Shown piece by piece: positions 35,382 through 45,004 of a stretch of 64,000 nucleotides of DNA. Source of the stretch: Cytobacillus pseudoceanisediminis (GTDB lineage Bacteria; Bacillota; Bacilli; Bacillales; Cytobacillaceae); the NCBI RefSeq assembly GCF_023516215.1, contig NZ_CP097350.1, forward strand, positions 248,001 through 312,000. Reading direction: 5' to 3'. Each line of letters starts with the position of its first letter. Within the stretch, counting starts at the first letter, position 1. A program made the translations under genes and the position numbers. Under the pieces are notes generated by a model, which was not told the origin of the DNA, did not search any database, and saw only the letters and a list, made by a program, of their open reading frames with translations.

Positions 35382-36447
35382 TTAATACCTATTATTTTTC
35401 AAATGTCGCCGTAGCTTTCTAACGATAAACCGTGAATCAGGACCAACCCCTCTTAATGTTGCAGAAGCAAATGACCGCTGTCCTTCTAGCCCCACATAAT
35501 ATAGTCCTGGCACCGAGGTGCTTATCCCAGCGATTTCCATGGGTTTCCCCTCGTTATCGAGGGCACCTAGATCGCTTAAGTAATCAAGGTTATAACGGAA
35601 ACCTGTAGCATAAATGACAGTGTCTACTTGTTCTTTTTTCCGTCTGGCCAAATTACCCCATTGTCATAAAAGGAAATAAACATGGGTTGTTGATTAGGTT
35701 TCCCAGATGCCAATCGTTCTTCGTAATTATTAAGATTGGCTACTGAACTCGAAATCAGTGGCTTTTTGCCAAATCGCCAGAAAGGGAATGTATCTATCCC
35801 AATAGCCCTTATCCAAAAGTGCAGATCCTGCCCCAAAAATCTTTGTCTTATTAATTGAACCGGCTTTCGTACAGCTAGTGTTGTTTTACTTACCTCTGCC
35901 AACTCAATAGCAATCTGCACTGCCGAATTCCTACTTCCCACAACAAGCACTCTATGATTTATAAAAGGGTCCGGATTTCTATAATCTGATGAATGAATAA
36001 TACGTCCTTGAAAAGTCTCTTGCCCTTTAATAAAAGGTATAAATGGATTATTAAAAGAACCAGTTGCGTTGATAATAGTCCGAGCATGGAATGTCTCACC
36101 CGATTCTGTTAGTACCTCAAATACTTGAGCTTTGCTCTTTACGGATACGACCCTCTGATTGGCCATAACAGACAGGTTAAAGTGTTTTTTATAATCCATT
36201 AAGTAATCAATTACTTCCATTTTTGATGGATAATGATCAGGATCTCCAGGGAACTTCATCCCAGGTAATGATGAAAATCGTGCAGGAGAAAATAGTTTGA
36301 GGCTGTCATAATAATTTGGCCAGGAACCTGTAGCTTGCTCATTTGCTTCCAAGATTAAATAATCTAGTCCTTCCTTTTCCAAATAATATCCTGATGCAAG
36401 ACCAGCCTGCCCCCACCAATAACTATAGCCTCCCAAACTTTACTCAT
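35382..36447 (-). pseudogene. Second CzcO-like monooxygenase, two frameshifts
   Basis: Starts at ATG 36447 (GGAGGATTCAT): MSKVWEAIVIGGG then QAGLASGYYLEKEGLDYLI after one missing G in the G5 run near 36415. PNYYDSLKLFSPARFSSLPG and VLVVGSRNSAVQIAIELAE match the relative at 5.2 kb. A second break at GGA-AAA-AAG (about 35640) precedes VDTVIYATGFRYNLDYL and the C-terminal end. Each site needs one more base. Full length would be about 355 residues. Probably functional if the indels are errors. Confidence 0.8.
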
Positions 36448-36499
36448 ATGAATCCTCCTTTCGTTTATTTGCATTTTGCAAGTATTAGGTACAAGGGAA

Positions 36500-36949
36500 T
36501 TACCCCTGTATTGGTTTGCAACATACACTGGACTTTGCCATTGCGTTATTTAATAAATGAATTGAACGAATGACCGTCTCTCTTTCAAACTCATTCATCT
36601 GGGAAAAAACTTCATTTAAAAATGAATTCATTTGTTGTTCAATTGTCGTTGCGATATATTTTCCCTCTGTAGTCAGAGAAAGAATACTAATCCGTTTATC
36701 ATCTGGGTCTGGTGTTTTCTTTACTAAGTTCATTTTTACTAATGATTGTACCTGCCGACTAAAAGTAGTAATATCAGTCCCCAAGGTTTCCGCAATTTGC
36801 TGCATAGATGGCTTATGTTGATTATCTATCTCATATAGAATGTGACTTTGAATGAGGGAAATATCGCATCCACCAACACTGCAGCAATTTTTATTAAGCA
36901 AACCAAATCGGCGTGTCATTACTTGAAACATCCCACGAAGATTTTCCAA
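36500..36949 (-). CDS. MarR-family regulator with N-terminal Cys cluster
   Basis: About 149 residues from TTG 36949, six bases after AGAGGTG. NKNCCSVGGCDISLIQSHIL gives three Cys before the dimer helix, followed by MQQIAETLGTDITTFSRQVQ (helix-turn-helix), DPDDKRISILSLTTEGK (wing) and a final SSVCCKPIQG. The CC...C sites suggest direct sensing of As(III) or another thiophile. Repeats of TTGCA (36464-36480 and about 36977-37000) flank the gene and may be its operators. Transcribed towards the monooxygenase. Confidence 0.8.
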   Translation of the reverse strand: MENLRGMFQVMTRRFGLLNKNCCSVGGCDISLIQSHILYEIDNQHKPSMQQIAETLGTDITTFSRQVQSLVKMNLVKKTPDPDDKRISILSLTTEGKYIATTIEQQMNSFLNEVFSQMNEFERETVIRSIHLLNNAMAKSSVCCKPIQG

Positions 36950-37173
36950 TATTTTCACCTCTTGATCACATTATATGCAATTAACTTGCAAAATGCAACT
37001 AAAAACCTCAAACTTATTTTACCTGGTTTGGCAGCTACTCATAAATAATCAACCATTGCTTCAATGACTTATAAAGACGATTTTCATAATGTTTTATTAT
37101 TGGAATGGGTCTAGAAATAATGTTTTTAACTATCCCCCCTTTTAAAAAAATTAAAAAAACCCCCTTAAACTCT

Positions 37174-37228
37174 AATTAGACAAAGCCCCATTATCAAATA
37201 AGGAAAAAGGGCTGCTCGCAACCCTTAT
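37174..37228. repeat. Degenerate copy of the 3' palindromic repeat plus terminator
   Basis: GCCCCATTATCAAATAAGG followed by AAAAAGGGCTGC and a small hairpin resembles the repeats at 49-64 kb, here downstream of tnpC. 36960-37170 shows no gene. Confidence 0.4.
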
Positions 37229-37279
37229 TGAACTCAAGCTATGAGAAAAAGAGAGTGAAAAAGATGTTGTATTTTTGAA

Positions 37280-37660
37280 TTATAAATTTTTATATACGTC
37301 TGAATAAGCTATTTTCAATTGCTTTTTGAGTTGTTGATTTTCATCTTCTAACTTTTTATTCTTTCTCTTTAAAGAAGCAATAATTGCATCCTTGTTGCTT
37401 TCATTCATTTCTCGTTTCACCTGTTTTGGGGTCGGTACATTAGCCTGTTGCTGCCTTAAGGTTTCAATTCTGTCACGAATCTCTGGGTGATTATATAATG
37501 TGGCTTTAGAAACCCCTGATTCGTTTGCAACATTATTAAAATTAATATTCCCTTTAATCTTAATGAGTCGTTTTAAGGCATCATTAACCTTCTTTTCAGT
37601 AAGTGCTTTTCTTGATGCATGGATAGATTTTAGATGTATTTTCCGGTCGTAATTACTCAT
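37280..37660 (-). CDS. tnpC: Tn554-type transposition protein C
   Basis: 126 residues from ATG 37660, after AAGGTGAG. The helix-turn-helix region NFNNVANESGVSKATLYNHP and a C-terminal coiled coil (KRKNKKLEDENQQLKKQLK) are typical of Tn554 TnpC, which influences the orientation and frequency of transposition. Overlaps the end of tnpB by 8 bases. Confidence 0.88.
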   Translation of the reverse strand: MSNYDRKIHLKSIHASRKALTEKKVNDALKRLIKIKGNINFNNVANESGVSKATLYNHPEIRDRIETLRQQQANVPTPKQVKREMNESNKDAIIASLKRKNKKLEDENQQLKKQLKIAYSDVYKNL

Positions 37661-39776
37661 TACTCTCACCTTGCTTTCGTTTAATTCTATCCACTCGACC
37701 AAAGATTATGTTACCGGCTTTAATAGTTTCTAATATACCTCGGTAACGTTCTAAATTCTTTCTGTTTTTTTCAACGATATCATTCCTTCCACGGTGTTCT
37801 AATACATCTATTGTTTTTACTGTAGTTTTTATTAATAACTCATATTTTTGAGTATCTAAGTCCGAAAAGCCGATGGCCAAGTCTTTACATGGACTTCCTG
37901 AGTTACAAGTTAGACATGGTGGCTCTTCAGCATAAGGACAATTTCCATTTATTCGTGCATGACATGTACCATATGGATTATCAATTGCATTCAGCTTATG
38001 ATCGCGCCACAATGTTTCAAAAATATTAGTTGGGATATCTTCGTTAGACTTTATTTCTTGAACCTCACCATTTAGGTCAAAACTAAATACACCTTGTCTC
38101 AATGCTTCCTCAAAAACTTTTCTCTTAGTATTATCTAACAACTTCGCATAACGCATCGTCATTTCAGGCGAAGCATGAGCTAATAAATCCTGTAAAGTAA
38201 TAATATCTACACCATTATTTATCATCTTAACTGCGTATGTATGTCGGAATTGATGTGTTTTAAAGCGGAACAAATCCCCATTTTCATCGGTAATATTTTT
38301 TAATTTAGCCAACTCATTTATTTTAACACCAATCCATTGTTGTTCATACGGGCGTCCCTTTCTAGTACCTCGATAGCGAACAAATATTAATTTTTCGGGG
38401 TTGTTATCTTGATTACTATGTAAAATGGAGTTATTTATTATAGCTGCAAGTATGTCAGCCAGTTCGTCATCTATTGGAATACGATGACCTACTACATTAG
38501 TTTTCTCAATATCAGTCTCGATATAATATTTTCCGTTTAGCTTTATTAAACAGTCTTGTGTTAAACCTAAGACATCTGAGATTCTAAGACCTGTTTTAAA
38601 AGCAACCCATACTACAGGCTGTGCATCTTTGTTAAGTGAATTAATGTGTCTGAATAACTGTTCTAAAACGTAGTCAGGAATGTAGTCTACTTGATCAATG
38701 GGCTTCTTTTTTAGTGTGGGTCTATCCTCCTGAAAAACAAGAAGACTAACTGGTTTTAATGGACAATCTGCTTGATTATAAGTAGAAATATCCTCAAGAA
38801 ATTGAGTAATATAATGCAAATTAGTATTTATATGATGTTCAAAGTGAGTAATTTTCTTATCTTTTCTGGTCTCGTTTTTTAACCAATCCAAATATTTCTC
38901 AATATGCTTTCTTTCTAGATATTTAAAACTTGTCCAGGAAGGTTCTGCAGCTAGTATATAATTGATAAACCTCGTTACTTGTCTTACATAGCCTATTGCA
39001 CTAGTCCAAGCATAATTATCAAGCAATCTTCTTTTTGTATTCTGTTTTACAATATTTTTAAGCTGGTTTGACATAATCTTAGAAAAATTTATATAGTGGG
39101 CTGATGTACTTTTAACATAATTAATACCATAAAGTTCATTTAATTTTCTTATGTCCCACCTGTCTTTTTCCCATTCAGCTCTTAAATCTGAATACTTACA
39201 AAGATTCTTATAAATTAGTCCAAAAAAACCAGCTATAGGAGTTTGATTAGTATATCCACCATTCTTATTTGAGCCTTGCCTAGTTAATACGGAGCCATTG
39301 TCATTTAACCAACTTAGCCACATCAAATTAGCTTTATTAAAGTCAATATCCAAGATCGAATCAATATTAGGGAATTTTTCATTTAAGAATGAAGTAAGTT
39401 TGTATAACTTTGTCGCACCAACTCCATATATTGTAGATAGAGACCATTCATCTTTAAACAACCTTTTATACCAGAGATATTTAAGCTCTATATTAACTTG
39501 TGGATTGTCAATTTCAAACCTTATAATATTTTTCCGATAGTAGTACCTCTCTAATTGATCCTTAAAGTTATTGATATTTCCAATATACCTTATATCCCAA
39601 TGGTCATTAACTAAAAAATATGGATCATTTACGACCTTATAAGTTACTGACCCATCTATTTCTACCGTTTTTTCCCTATAAGTTGATAATTCCTTTCTAA
39701 TTTGGTCATGTAAACTAAAGGAATGCTGAAAATAACTATCTACATTTTTTCTGCTCAAATCTTTACCGCCTCTCAT
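37653..39776 (-). CDS. tnpB: Tn554-type tyrosine recombinase B
   Basis: 707 residues. Catalytic domain with KTGLRISDVLGL (Arg), FRHTYAVKM (HxxR region), LLAHASPEMTMRYAK (His and nucleophile Tyr). The C-terminal domain has a Cys-rich zinc-like motif GTCHARINGNCPYAEEPPC then LTCNSGSPC, characteristic of TnpB. The ATG overlaps the tnpA stop (ATGA). Confidence 0.93.
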   Translation of the reverse strand: MRGGKDLSRKNVDSYFQHSFSLHDQIRKELSTYREKTVEIDGSVTYKVVNDPYFLVNDHWDIRYIGNINNFKDQLERYYYRKNIIRFEIDNPQVNIELKYLWYKRLFKDEWSLSTIYGVGATKLYKLTSFLNEKFPNIDSILDIDFNKANLMWLSWLNDNGSVLTRQGSNKNGGYTNQTPIAGFFGLIYKNLCKYSDLRAEWEKDRWDIRKLNELYGINYVKSTSAHYINFSKIMSNQLKNIVKQNTKRRLLDNYAWTSAIGYVRQVTRFINYILAAEPSWTSFKYLERKHIEKYLDWLKNETRKDKKITHFEHHINTNLHYITQFLEDISTYNQADCPLKPVSLLVFQEDRPTLKKKPIDQVDYIPDYVLEQLFRHINSLNKDAQPVVWVAFKTGLRISDVLGLTQDCLIKLNGKYYIETDIEKTNVVGHRIPIDDELADILAAIINNSILHSNQDNNPEKLIFVRYRGTRKGRPYEQQWIGVKINELAKLKNITDENGDLFRFKTHQFRHTYAVKMINNGVDIITLQDLLAHASPEMTMRYAKLLDNTKRKVFEEALRQGVFSFDLNGEVQEIKSNEDIPTNIFETLWRDHKLNAIDNPYGTCHARINGNCPYAEEPPCLTCNSGSPCKDLAIGFSDLDTQKYELLIKTTVKTIDVLEHRGRNDIVEKNRKNLERYRGILETIKAGNIIFGRVDRIKRKQGESNE

Positions 39777-40877
39777 ATTCTATTAATATCAAAAGCTGAT
39801 TGCGCCTGTTCCCATGACTTTCTTATTTCCTCATCGGATGGATGAAGGTAAAAATTACTAGTAGTTTGAATTTGTGAATGACCTAACCGTTCTTGGACCT
39901 GTTTAATGTCTCTGGTTTTAAGGTAAAATAATGTAGCGTGTGTATGGCGAAACATATGTGGATTTACTTGTAACCCAGTTTTCTTGTTAAGACGCTTAAA
40001 TAAAGAAGATACATCCTGGTAATTCATAGCCTCTCCTGTGTTCCTACCTCGTAACTTAACAAATAAAAAATTCGAATCAATATCAATTTCATCTAAAACT
40101 TCATATAAATAGTCATCATATGTATCCATTAATTCCTGAGATATATAAATCTCTCTTTCACCGGTTTTCAACTTACCCCCATTTTCAAGTTCTCCTCGAT
40201 CTACTAAACGTAATCTATGGCCATTCTTATGATCGAAAATAAAATCCTCTATAAATAATGAAAGAACCTCTCCAATACGTAACCCTGTTTCAAAAAGGAC
40301 TTGGATTAAAAGCCTATCTCTAATATTTGTGGTTGCTGCTAATAAGTTCTTAACATCCTCCTTAGACAAGATTTTTATCTTTTTCTTCGGTTCCTTAAGA
40401 ATTAATATATTTCTGGTAGATGGTTTAGCTTTGTTTACATGATGAAAAAAATCTTTATATCTTTTTTTCCTCCTAAATAGACTTGCTTTAACAATTTTTC
40501 AACCATGTCATTTTCTATTTCTTCGTTCCGATAGAGGTAGTCATAAAATCCTGTAACAACAGTTATTGTGTGATTAATTGACCTTTCTTTTCTCATTGAT
40601 TTAGCTGGTTTAAGTGAGGTAATATAGGGACTTCTCAGCCAGGAGATAAAATCCCTTAAATCTTCTAATCTGACACTTTTATAATGTAATTTTTTTCGTA
40701 AAGGAAAGTGAAATAGTGTTTTAATGCGTAGCAATAACTCTTTTGTGTATTTGGGGCTTTCTTGGTAGCATCTAGGAATTTAAGGTATCTAATTACAACA
40801 ACTTCAGGGTATCCATCATTATTAACTAATATATATCTTTTAACTTTCCCCTCTAAAATAACTTCTTGTACCCTCAA
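39773..40877 (-). pseudogene. tnpA: Tn554-type tyrosine recombinase A, two frameshifts
   Basis: N-terminal SAM-like domain from ATG 40877 (VVVIRYLKFLDATKKAPNTQ), broken at the A7 run near 40685 and again at the A7 run near 40458; each needs one more A. The catalytic part reads FETGLRIGEVLSL, HMFRHTHATLF, LGHSQIQTTSNFYLHP with Arg, HxxR, His and Tyr present. Corrected length is about 365, as in Tn554. If the indels are real the element is immobile. Confidence 0.85.
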
Positions 40878-41069
40878 GACATCATCTCCTATAATACTTT
40901 TTAAGTTCGTTAAGAAAGAGGCATTACATTAGTGTTAATACAATTGTACATATTATACATAATATACAATTAGAATTTAGTTAAGTTAAATAGAATATTA
41001 TGTATTAAAAAAGAGGATAGATGGTTATATTCTAAACATATTATCCTCTTATTATAATAGTATATTTAA

Positions 41070-41077
41070 TGAGCTTT
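41070..41077. repeat. Right 8-bp core repeat of the Tn554-like element
   Basis: TGAGCTTT, identical to 19558-19565, at the junction between the end of the element and the 3' part of the split toxin gene. Confidence 0.75.
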
Positions 41078-41134
41078 GCTACACTTATCGTTGCCGTGAT
41101 CGCTATAGGTATTTCTTCAAACAAAAAGAAGTAG
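41078..41134 (+). pseudogene. Holin-like type I toxin, 3' half
   Basis: Continues the reading frame of TGAGCTTT as ATLIVAVIAIGISSNKKK-stop: the transmembrane helix and basic end of the same toxin whose first 13 codons are at 19527. Downstream sequence (41131-41250) still holds the usual type I features: a long imperfect hairpin around AGTAGCCTAC/GTAGGACTACT and a terminator. Confidence 0.75.
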
Positions 41135-41218
41135 CCTACCCTGCACATCGCCAAAATGTGAGTAGGACTACTTCTATTCAGGATTGGCCGCTGCACTTCA
41201 TGCAGCTTGCTGTACATT

Positions 41219-41250
41219 GAGGTCCTGGTGACAGCCAGGATCTCTTTTTT
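41219..41250 (+). terminator. Terminator behind the split toxin
   Basis: Arms GGTCCTGG/CCAGGATC with loop TGACAG, then TCTTTTTT. An antisense antitoxin RNA would be expected to overlap this 3' region, but its promoter was not identified. Confidence 0.65.
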
Positions 41251-41388
41251 AATATATGGACTTTATAGATAAATTATAAACATAAAATTTATAAGAAGTA
41301 AAGCAGACTATATAAACTTACAATCAACATTCAGATTAGGATAGTCAATGAAAAGACAAATATGTTTATAAAAGGAATATTAAATTTT

Positions 41389-42174
41389 CTAAATAACCCC
41401 ATATCTTTTTAGTGCATAATATATACCGTCTTGGCTAGATTTTTTAGTAACGAAATCAGCAACATTTTTTAGTTTTTCACTGCCATTTCCCATTGCTATA
41501 CCAAGACCCACTAGCTCTAACATGTCAATATCATTTTCACCATCCCCAAATGCGATAGCTTCCGATCTATCTATACCGAAAAATTGTAAAGTCTTCATTA
41601 TAGCTAGAGATTTTGATACATCGACCTTTAAAATATTTAACACGTATGGATGCCACCTTTTAAATATTAAATCAGGGAACTTTATTTTATACCTTTCTAC
41701 TGTTTCATCATTTGCAAACAGACAAAGCAAAAATACCTCTTGATCAAAAATAAAAGGATTGGTTTGTGGATATTCATTTAATGACAAAGTTTCTTTTAAC
41801 GCATTAAGGATTTCTTTATCCTCTACTCCATTCATACTGAAATCTTCAGTATAAAAAGATAGGGCGGAATTTTCTTCTTTCGCAAAATCAATAAGTTCCT
41901 TTATTATATTTTTTTCCATAGGAACCTTATGGATAATTTCTTTCCCGTGCTTAACATAGCCACCATTTGCGGTTATGAATGTCTCTATTCCAATGGACTT
42001 TAATTCTTTACACATTGATAATGGTCTACCGGTTGCAGCAACTACCTTGAATCCTTTGCTTAATAATATTTTTATAGCTTCAATTGTGGACTGTGGAATA
42101 TTTCCATTTTCATAGTTTGTAATAGTCCCATCCACATCGAAAAAAACAATTTTGTAAGCCTCAGAAGTACTCAT
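41389..42174 (-). CDS. Cof-type HAD-superfamily hydrolase
   Basis: 261 residues from ATG 42174 (AAGGGAG upstream). HAD motif I FFDVDGTIT, motif II AATGRP, motif III region KVDVSKSLAIMKTLQFFGID and motif IV GDGENDIDML, with a C2-type cap between II and III. Phosphatase for a small sugar or nucleotide phosphate; substrate not predictable. A stand-alone gene between the toxin and the replication region. 42175-42660 holds no gene. Confidence 0.9.
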   Translation of the reverse strand: MSTSEAYKIVFFDVDGTITNYENGNIPQSTIEAIKILLSKGFKVVAATGRPLSMCKELKSIGIETFITANGGYVKHGKEIIHKVPMEKNIIKELIDFAKEENSALSFYTEDFSMNGVEDKEILNALKETLSLNEYPQTNPFIFDQEVFLLCLFANDETVERYKIKFPDLIFKRWHPYVLNILKVDVSKSLAIMKTLQFFGIDRSEAIAFGDGENDIDMLELVGLGIAMGNGSEKLKNVADFVTKKSSQDGIYYALKRYGVI

Positions 42175-42666
42175 AGCCACTACTCCCTTAATTAGTGAGA
42201 TAATTTCTAATGAAAAAAACCTTTTTCCATATTTTACCATAATTGATAAGTGATTAGAAAAGTCTAACCCAATAATTGGAAGTTTATGGTTTTAGCCTAT
42301 TTGTATTCCTATTTGCATTTTCGTGATCATTCATTATTCGATAACAAGTAAACTTGATTAATGCTCATTTTTTAAATGATAAAAGTTCATATTTGATAAT
42401 AAAGACATATAAATAATAAGAACAACAGAATTAGTAAAAACATCAAATTAAATAAGCCCTTTAACCATTTAACCACTTTCCCCTTCTCCCCCAAGGGTTT
42501 TACAATATCACCTATATGAAGCCATTCAAATAACTAAGAATTTAACAGAAGCAAATAAAAGAAAATAACAAGTTAACAGTTTGTTTAATACAATGTATAC
42601 AAACTCACAATAGAATTATTGAATTATTAAGTATTCCACAAGTGAATATTCGAAAGGGAGTTTGGA

Positions 42667-42704
42667 ATAAAAAAAGAGGTTCCATAAATGGAACCTCTTT
42701 TTAT
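42667..42704. terminator. Bidirectional terminator
   Basis: Perfect arms AAAAAGAGGTTCC/GGAACCTCTTTTT around a 6-base loop. A second hairpin, TTGTAA/TTACAA extended to AGCC/GGCT (42749-42777), lies directly after the rep stop. Confidence 0.75.
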
Positions 42705-42779
42705 AGCTGATTCAAATATTAAACATGAGAAATTGAAACGCCAAGAGCCTTGTAACAAGTAAATTTTTTACAAGGCTGT

Positions 42780-43892
42780 TTAGATATCAAATTTTGCGAA
42801 TTCCGGTATTTCTCCAGTCAATTGATATTGTTCTACTTTAGCATCGTGAATTAATTCATATGGGATCTTCTTAAGTAAAGTTTTTATATCTTTACGGAAG
42901 GCTTTCCTGAAAAAGGCTCCCAGGGAATGTATTCTAAAAGTTGATTTAAGCACACTTTGTTCAGTTATGTAGGAACCAATACTATCTATGCAGCTAATAA
43001 AGTATCGCTTAATCGACTTTTCAAGATTAAAGGATTCATTATTTTTAATAAATTTTACCTTATCATATACCTCTTGCTTAAAAGATAGCATGATGTCAAA
43101 TTGGTCTCGAGGCTTGTATTTTATTTTATGACCATCAAGAAAATATATTAATTCATGGGAAAGCATTGCGATGAGATGATCAACTTTAAATTCACCGCTG
43201 CTTTGTTCTTTAACACAATCTTCTTTTAATGTAATCCATACCTTTTTAACCCAAATCTGATTGCCACGGAACTGTAGGCCCTCAAATTTAACATCAAATA
43301 AAGGTTCCAGCAAAGCTAAAATTTCTCTAACCTTCTTCGCATTTTTATTTAATTGCTTCTTTAAAGTTGACATGTTACGAGATTGTTTAAGCATTTTCAA
43401 GTCAATGTCTTCTCTTTTAGACATAGCTGTACGGAACTGGTTAAATAAAGACAACATTAACTCAATTGCTTCTGGGTTTGCTGTCCTAACCAATTCTGCG
43501 AGAATATTTGTATCAAAAAGAGAATGAGGAATCAGAAGGTAATTTAGTTTACCTCCTTCCACGCCTGGATTATTGCACTTTTCAATGTCTTTTAACACTA
43601 AGACAGAGATTCCATTTTGGATCTCCTCTTTAACAAAGTGATATTTCTCCAAATATAATTTCCCTGAATACAAAGAAGAATAAGGAATCTGGAGTTTTTT
43701 GGCCCAGTAAGAAAGGTTGAACTCTTTTAGAATACCTCTTTGGTTTTTCTCCAAGTCCAGTTGCTTGAGCATAGTTAGGTAGACAACATAAGCGGATGCT
43801 GGGGGCCGTTCAAACGTCTGGTCTCGCAACAAATGAAATTCTTTTAGTATAGATTGGTGCATTCTGAAACCGTCAATCTTCACTCTTTTCAT
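42780..43892 (-). CDS. Putative plasmid replication initiator (minus strand)
   Basis: 370 residues from ATG 43892, seven bases after AAAGGAG; an upstream in-frame TTG at 44009 has no RBS. Mostly helical and basic, with PASAYVVYLTMLKQLDLEKN and YWAKKLQIPYSSLYSGKLYL, a winged-helix-like region of the kind found in iteron initiators. The start faces the iterons at 44.08-44.70 kb. No standard Rep family could be named with certainty, so the function rests on context and general character. Terminated by the hairpin at 42749-42777. Confidence 0.55.
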   Translation of the reverse strand: MKRVKIDGFRMHQSILKEFHLLRDQTFERPPASAYVVYLTMLKQLDLEKNQRGILKEFNLSYWAKKLQIPYSSLYSGKLYLEKYHFVKEEIQNGISVLVLKDIEKCNNPGVEGGKLNYLLIPHSLFDTNILAELVRTANPEAIELMLSLFNQFRTAMSKREDIDLKMLKQSRNMSTLKKQLNKNAKKVREILALLEPLFDVKFEGLQFRGNQIWVKKVWITLKEDCVKEQSSGEFKVDHLIAMLSHELIYFLDGHKIKYKPRDQFDIMLSFKQEVYDKVKFIKNNESFNLEKSIKRYFISCIDSIGSYITEQSVLKSTFRIHSLGAFFRKAFRKDIKTLLKKIPYELIHDAKVEQYQLTGEIPEFAKFDI

Positions 43893-44081
43893 GCTCAAGC
43901 TCCTTTCTAATTTATGTTTTGATTCTCTGAAATTTAAATAAAGACCAGGAACAAGAGATCTTTGTCCTGAATGCATATTAATCTCAAGATATAGCTTTTC
44001 TAAAGACAATTCTATTAATCTCTATTTGTTGAAATAAGTATAACTCAATCGAAATTTGGAAAATGTTCCTCTCTAGAGAAA

Positions 44082-44701
44082 ATGCACCACAAATAAAAGT
44101 GGATTAAACACTGGTATAATAAGCTTTTGGAAAAAGTTATTTATTTTTTCTTATACGATTACCGCTAGATTATGCACCAATAGATATAAAATGCACCATT
44201 TAAAATAAATGAACAACTATTAATAAACCTTTGATAAATGTGGATTTAACTCTAATGTTAATGATTATTTTTAAACGGGTTCCGCTATAATGTCTTTGAA
44301 TTGGTGCATTTTAAGTTATGCAGCAGTCGCAGTAATTGATTTCAGTATTTGAACTTTCATTTGGTTTTTTTAATATTAATTACCAACTTTCTTTTTAAAT
44401 CAAGGTTTTTAATCCATACAGGTTCCGCTAGATGCCCATCAAATGGTGCATTTTTAGTGGTGCGTTTTATTTTTATTTCTATACAGGTTCCGCTATAAAT
44501 TCATATAGCCGGCTGTTAACCCCTACAACCTCCGCAGAGAAAAAGAGATATAATATCTATTAAACCCTTGATTTATAAGGGTTTATATAAGTTAGTTATA
44601 TCAAAAGTGGTGCATTTCTTTTGAAAAGTGGTGCATTTTGATTAGGCATGTCGGGTAAAATGGTGCATTTCTCGATTTTTTAATTTTTATTTGGTGCATT
44701 T
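44082..44701. other. Iteron region, predicted plasmid replication origin
   Basis: Ten copies of a 10-bp iteron: AAATGCACCA at 44082, 44170 (TTATGCACCA) and 44189, and its complement TGGTGCATTT at 44302, 44444, 44458 (TGGTGCGTTT), 44608, 44629, 44661 and 44692. A second repeat, GGTTCCGCTA, occurs at 44278, 44421 and 44486, with a partial copy at 44157. TTATGCACC also resembles a DnaA box. AT-rich DNA and divergent replication-type genes on both sides complete the picture of an iteron-controlled origin. Confidence 0.75.
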
Positions 44702-44752
44702 TGATATTATTAAGAGGACAAATTCACCCCTTTTTCTAAGGAGGTTAGAAAA

Positions 44753-45004
44753 ATGAAATATGAAGACATACCAGAACATTTAATCCTAAATTATGAAGCT
44801 CTGAAAATTGTTCTTTTTGAGGAAGTTAAATCACTCTTTATGGATCGCCCTCATGTTTTGTCAAAGTGGAGCAGCTTAGCGTATCAAATGACAAAAGAAG
44901 AAATATTAAATCAAAAGCCCACAGATGATATGCGTTCTTTTGGAGTGTTAATCTCCCTTTTACAGAAGCATTTTTTCACCAGAAACCAATTACTAAGGAA
45001 ATGA
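44753..45004 (+). CDS. Small protein coupled to the plus-strand replication gene
   Basis: 83 residues after CTAAGGAGG, start ATG 44753: MKYEDIPEHLILNYEALKIV, helical, no recognised motif. The stop overlaps the next start (ATGA), so the two are translationally coupled. Directly downstream of the iterons; perhaps a copy-number or accessory replication factor. Confidence 0.6.
   Translation: MKYEDIPEHLILNYEALKIVLFEEVKSLFMDRPHVLSKWSSLAYQMTKEEILNQKPTDDMRSFGVLISLLQKHFFTRNQLLRK

Larger units (their letters stand above)
19566..41077. mobile_element. Tn554-family element carrying AbiF and an arsenic-resistance island (21.5 kb)
   Basis: Boundaries are inferred from the split toxin gene and the TGAGCTTT direct repeats. 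tnpC-tnpB-tnpA lie at the right end, tnpA outermost, as in Tn554. The cargo is an AbiF-like gene with a small RNA, two arsR, arsI, arsB/C/D/A, trxB, candidate selenoproteins, MerR- and MarR-type regulators, an Acr3-like carrier, an arsN-like gene, MFS and flavoproteins. Tn554 relatives have no terminal inverted repeats and use short core sites; none is visible here either. Confidence 0.75.
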
